DNA from: Phytoseiulus persimilis
Lineage: Eukaryota; Arthropoda; Arachnida; Mesostigmata; Phytoseiidae
Length of the DNA: 64,000 bases
Assembly (NCBI GenBank): GCA_037576195.1
Contig: CM075103.1
Location: 36,159,250 to 36,223,249 of the forward strand
Direction of reading: 5' to 3'
The notes below the pieces were generated by a model. The model was given only the letters and a program-made list of their open reading frames with translations, ran no database searches and had not been told where the DNA came from. The translations under genes were made by a program, and so were the position numbers. The first letter of the stretch is position 1, and every line of letters begins with the position of its first letter. Below, piece after piece: positions 63,757 through 64,000 of this stretch.

Positions 63757-64000
63757 ACAGTCTGCGAGCCATTAATATGATGTTTATGGCCGCTGTCATC
63801 AATTGTCAAAGTTCTCCTCCTACGGCGACCAGCATCGATGTCGTCAGTGGTGGCGGTGTCGTTCGCGCACGTGCATGCACCGCACGTTCTGCACGCAACG
63901 AACGGCAACGACCGAGGCAAGCAAGTGTTTATTTCGGCAATATCTTATTGTTGCTATCAAAGGCACTTGCAGTCTGTCTGTGCCTCGCCTCCTTCACTTG

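Noticed and set aside
1-64000. CRISPR array, operon-like defence system, integron or phage module
   Set aside because: No spaced direct repeats, no tandem co-directional bacterial-type genes with ribosome sites, and clear spliceosomal introns, so the window is eukaryotic.

Overview
The window looks like part of a compact animal nuclear genome, most likely an arthropod. The evidence is GT-AG introns of roughly 60 to 400 bases, one clearly assembled multi-exon immunoglobulin-domain surface-protein gene, a non-LTR retrotransposon and two kinds of short DNA-transposon derivatives. Base composition is near 50% GC, with one AT-rich island. A GC-balanced arthropod such as a mite would fit, but nothing here fixes the species. 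There is no prokaryotic layout: no operons, no tight gene packing and no CRISPR array. || Layout. 1-10995 has no gene I can support, apart from a hairpin-like MITE (6758-6864) and a block that switches from purine-rich to pyrimidine-rich (8235-8830). 10996-12505 holds the best gene: four plus-strand exons, all joined in phase 1, encoding two Ig domains and a C-terminal membrane or GPI anchor, followed by a well-formed intron and a further 3' exon from 12953. 13571-14830 is AT-rich and empty. 14831-22806 has no supported gene. 22807-26099 has three weaker candidates: a secreted-protein ORF, a three-exon gene with matching phases (24489-25372), and a minus-strand signal-peptide ORF. 26100-49680 is largely empty to my reading, with weak exon candidates near 35.7-36.2 kb, 40.4-40.7 kb and 42.3 kb, homopolymer runs and one TATA box. 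52190-52671 is a small transposon cluster: a 340-base hAT-type element with an exact 8-base target duplication, then a second MITE copy. 55.2-60.7 kb has several exon-like segments on both strands that I could not join into genes. 61.9-62.9 kb is a 5'-truncated LINE with an unbroken reverse-transcriptase ORF. A signal-peptide first exon sits on the minus strand at the right edge. || How the pieces work together. The genes do not form a pathway. The Ig gene is a cell-surface recognition type protein, and skipping its anchor exon would give a soluble form. The repeats record at least three element classes (hAT, probable Tc1/mariner MITE, LINE). I found no convincing new multi-gene system. Most open frames on both strands look equally protein-like at this base composition, so entries below about 0.4 confidence are leads, not annotations.
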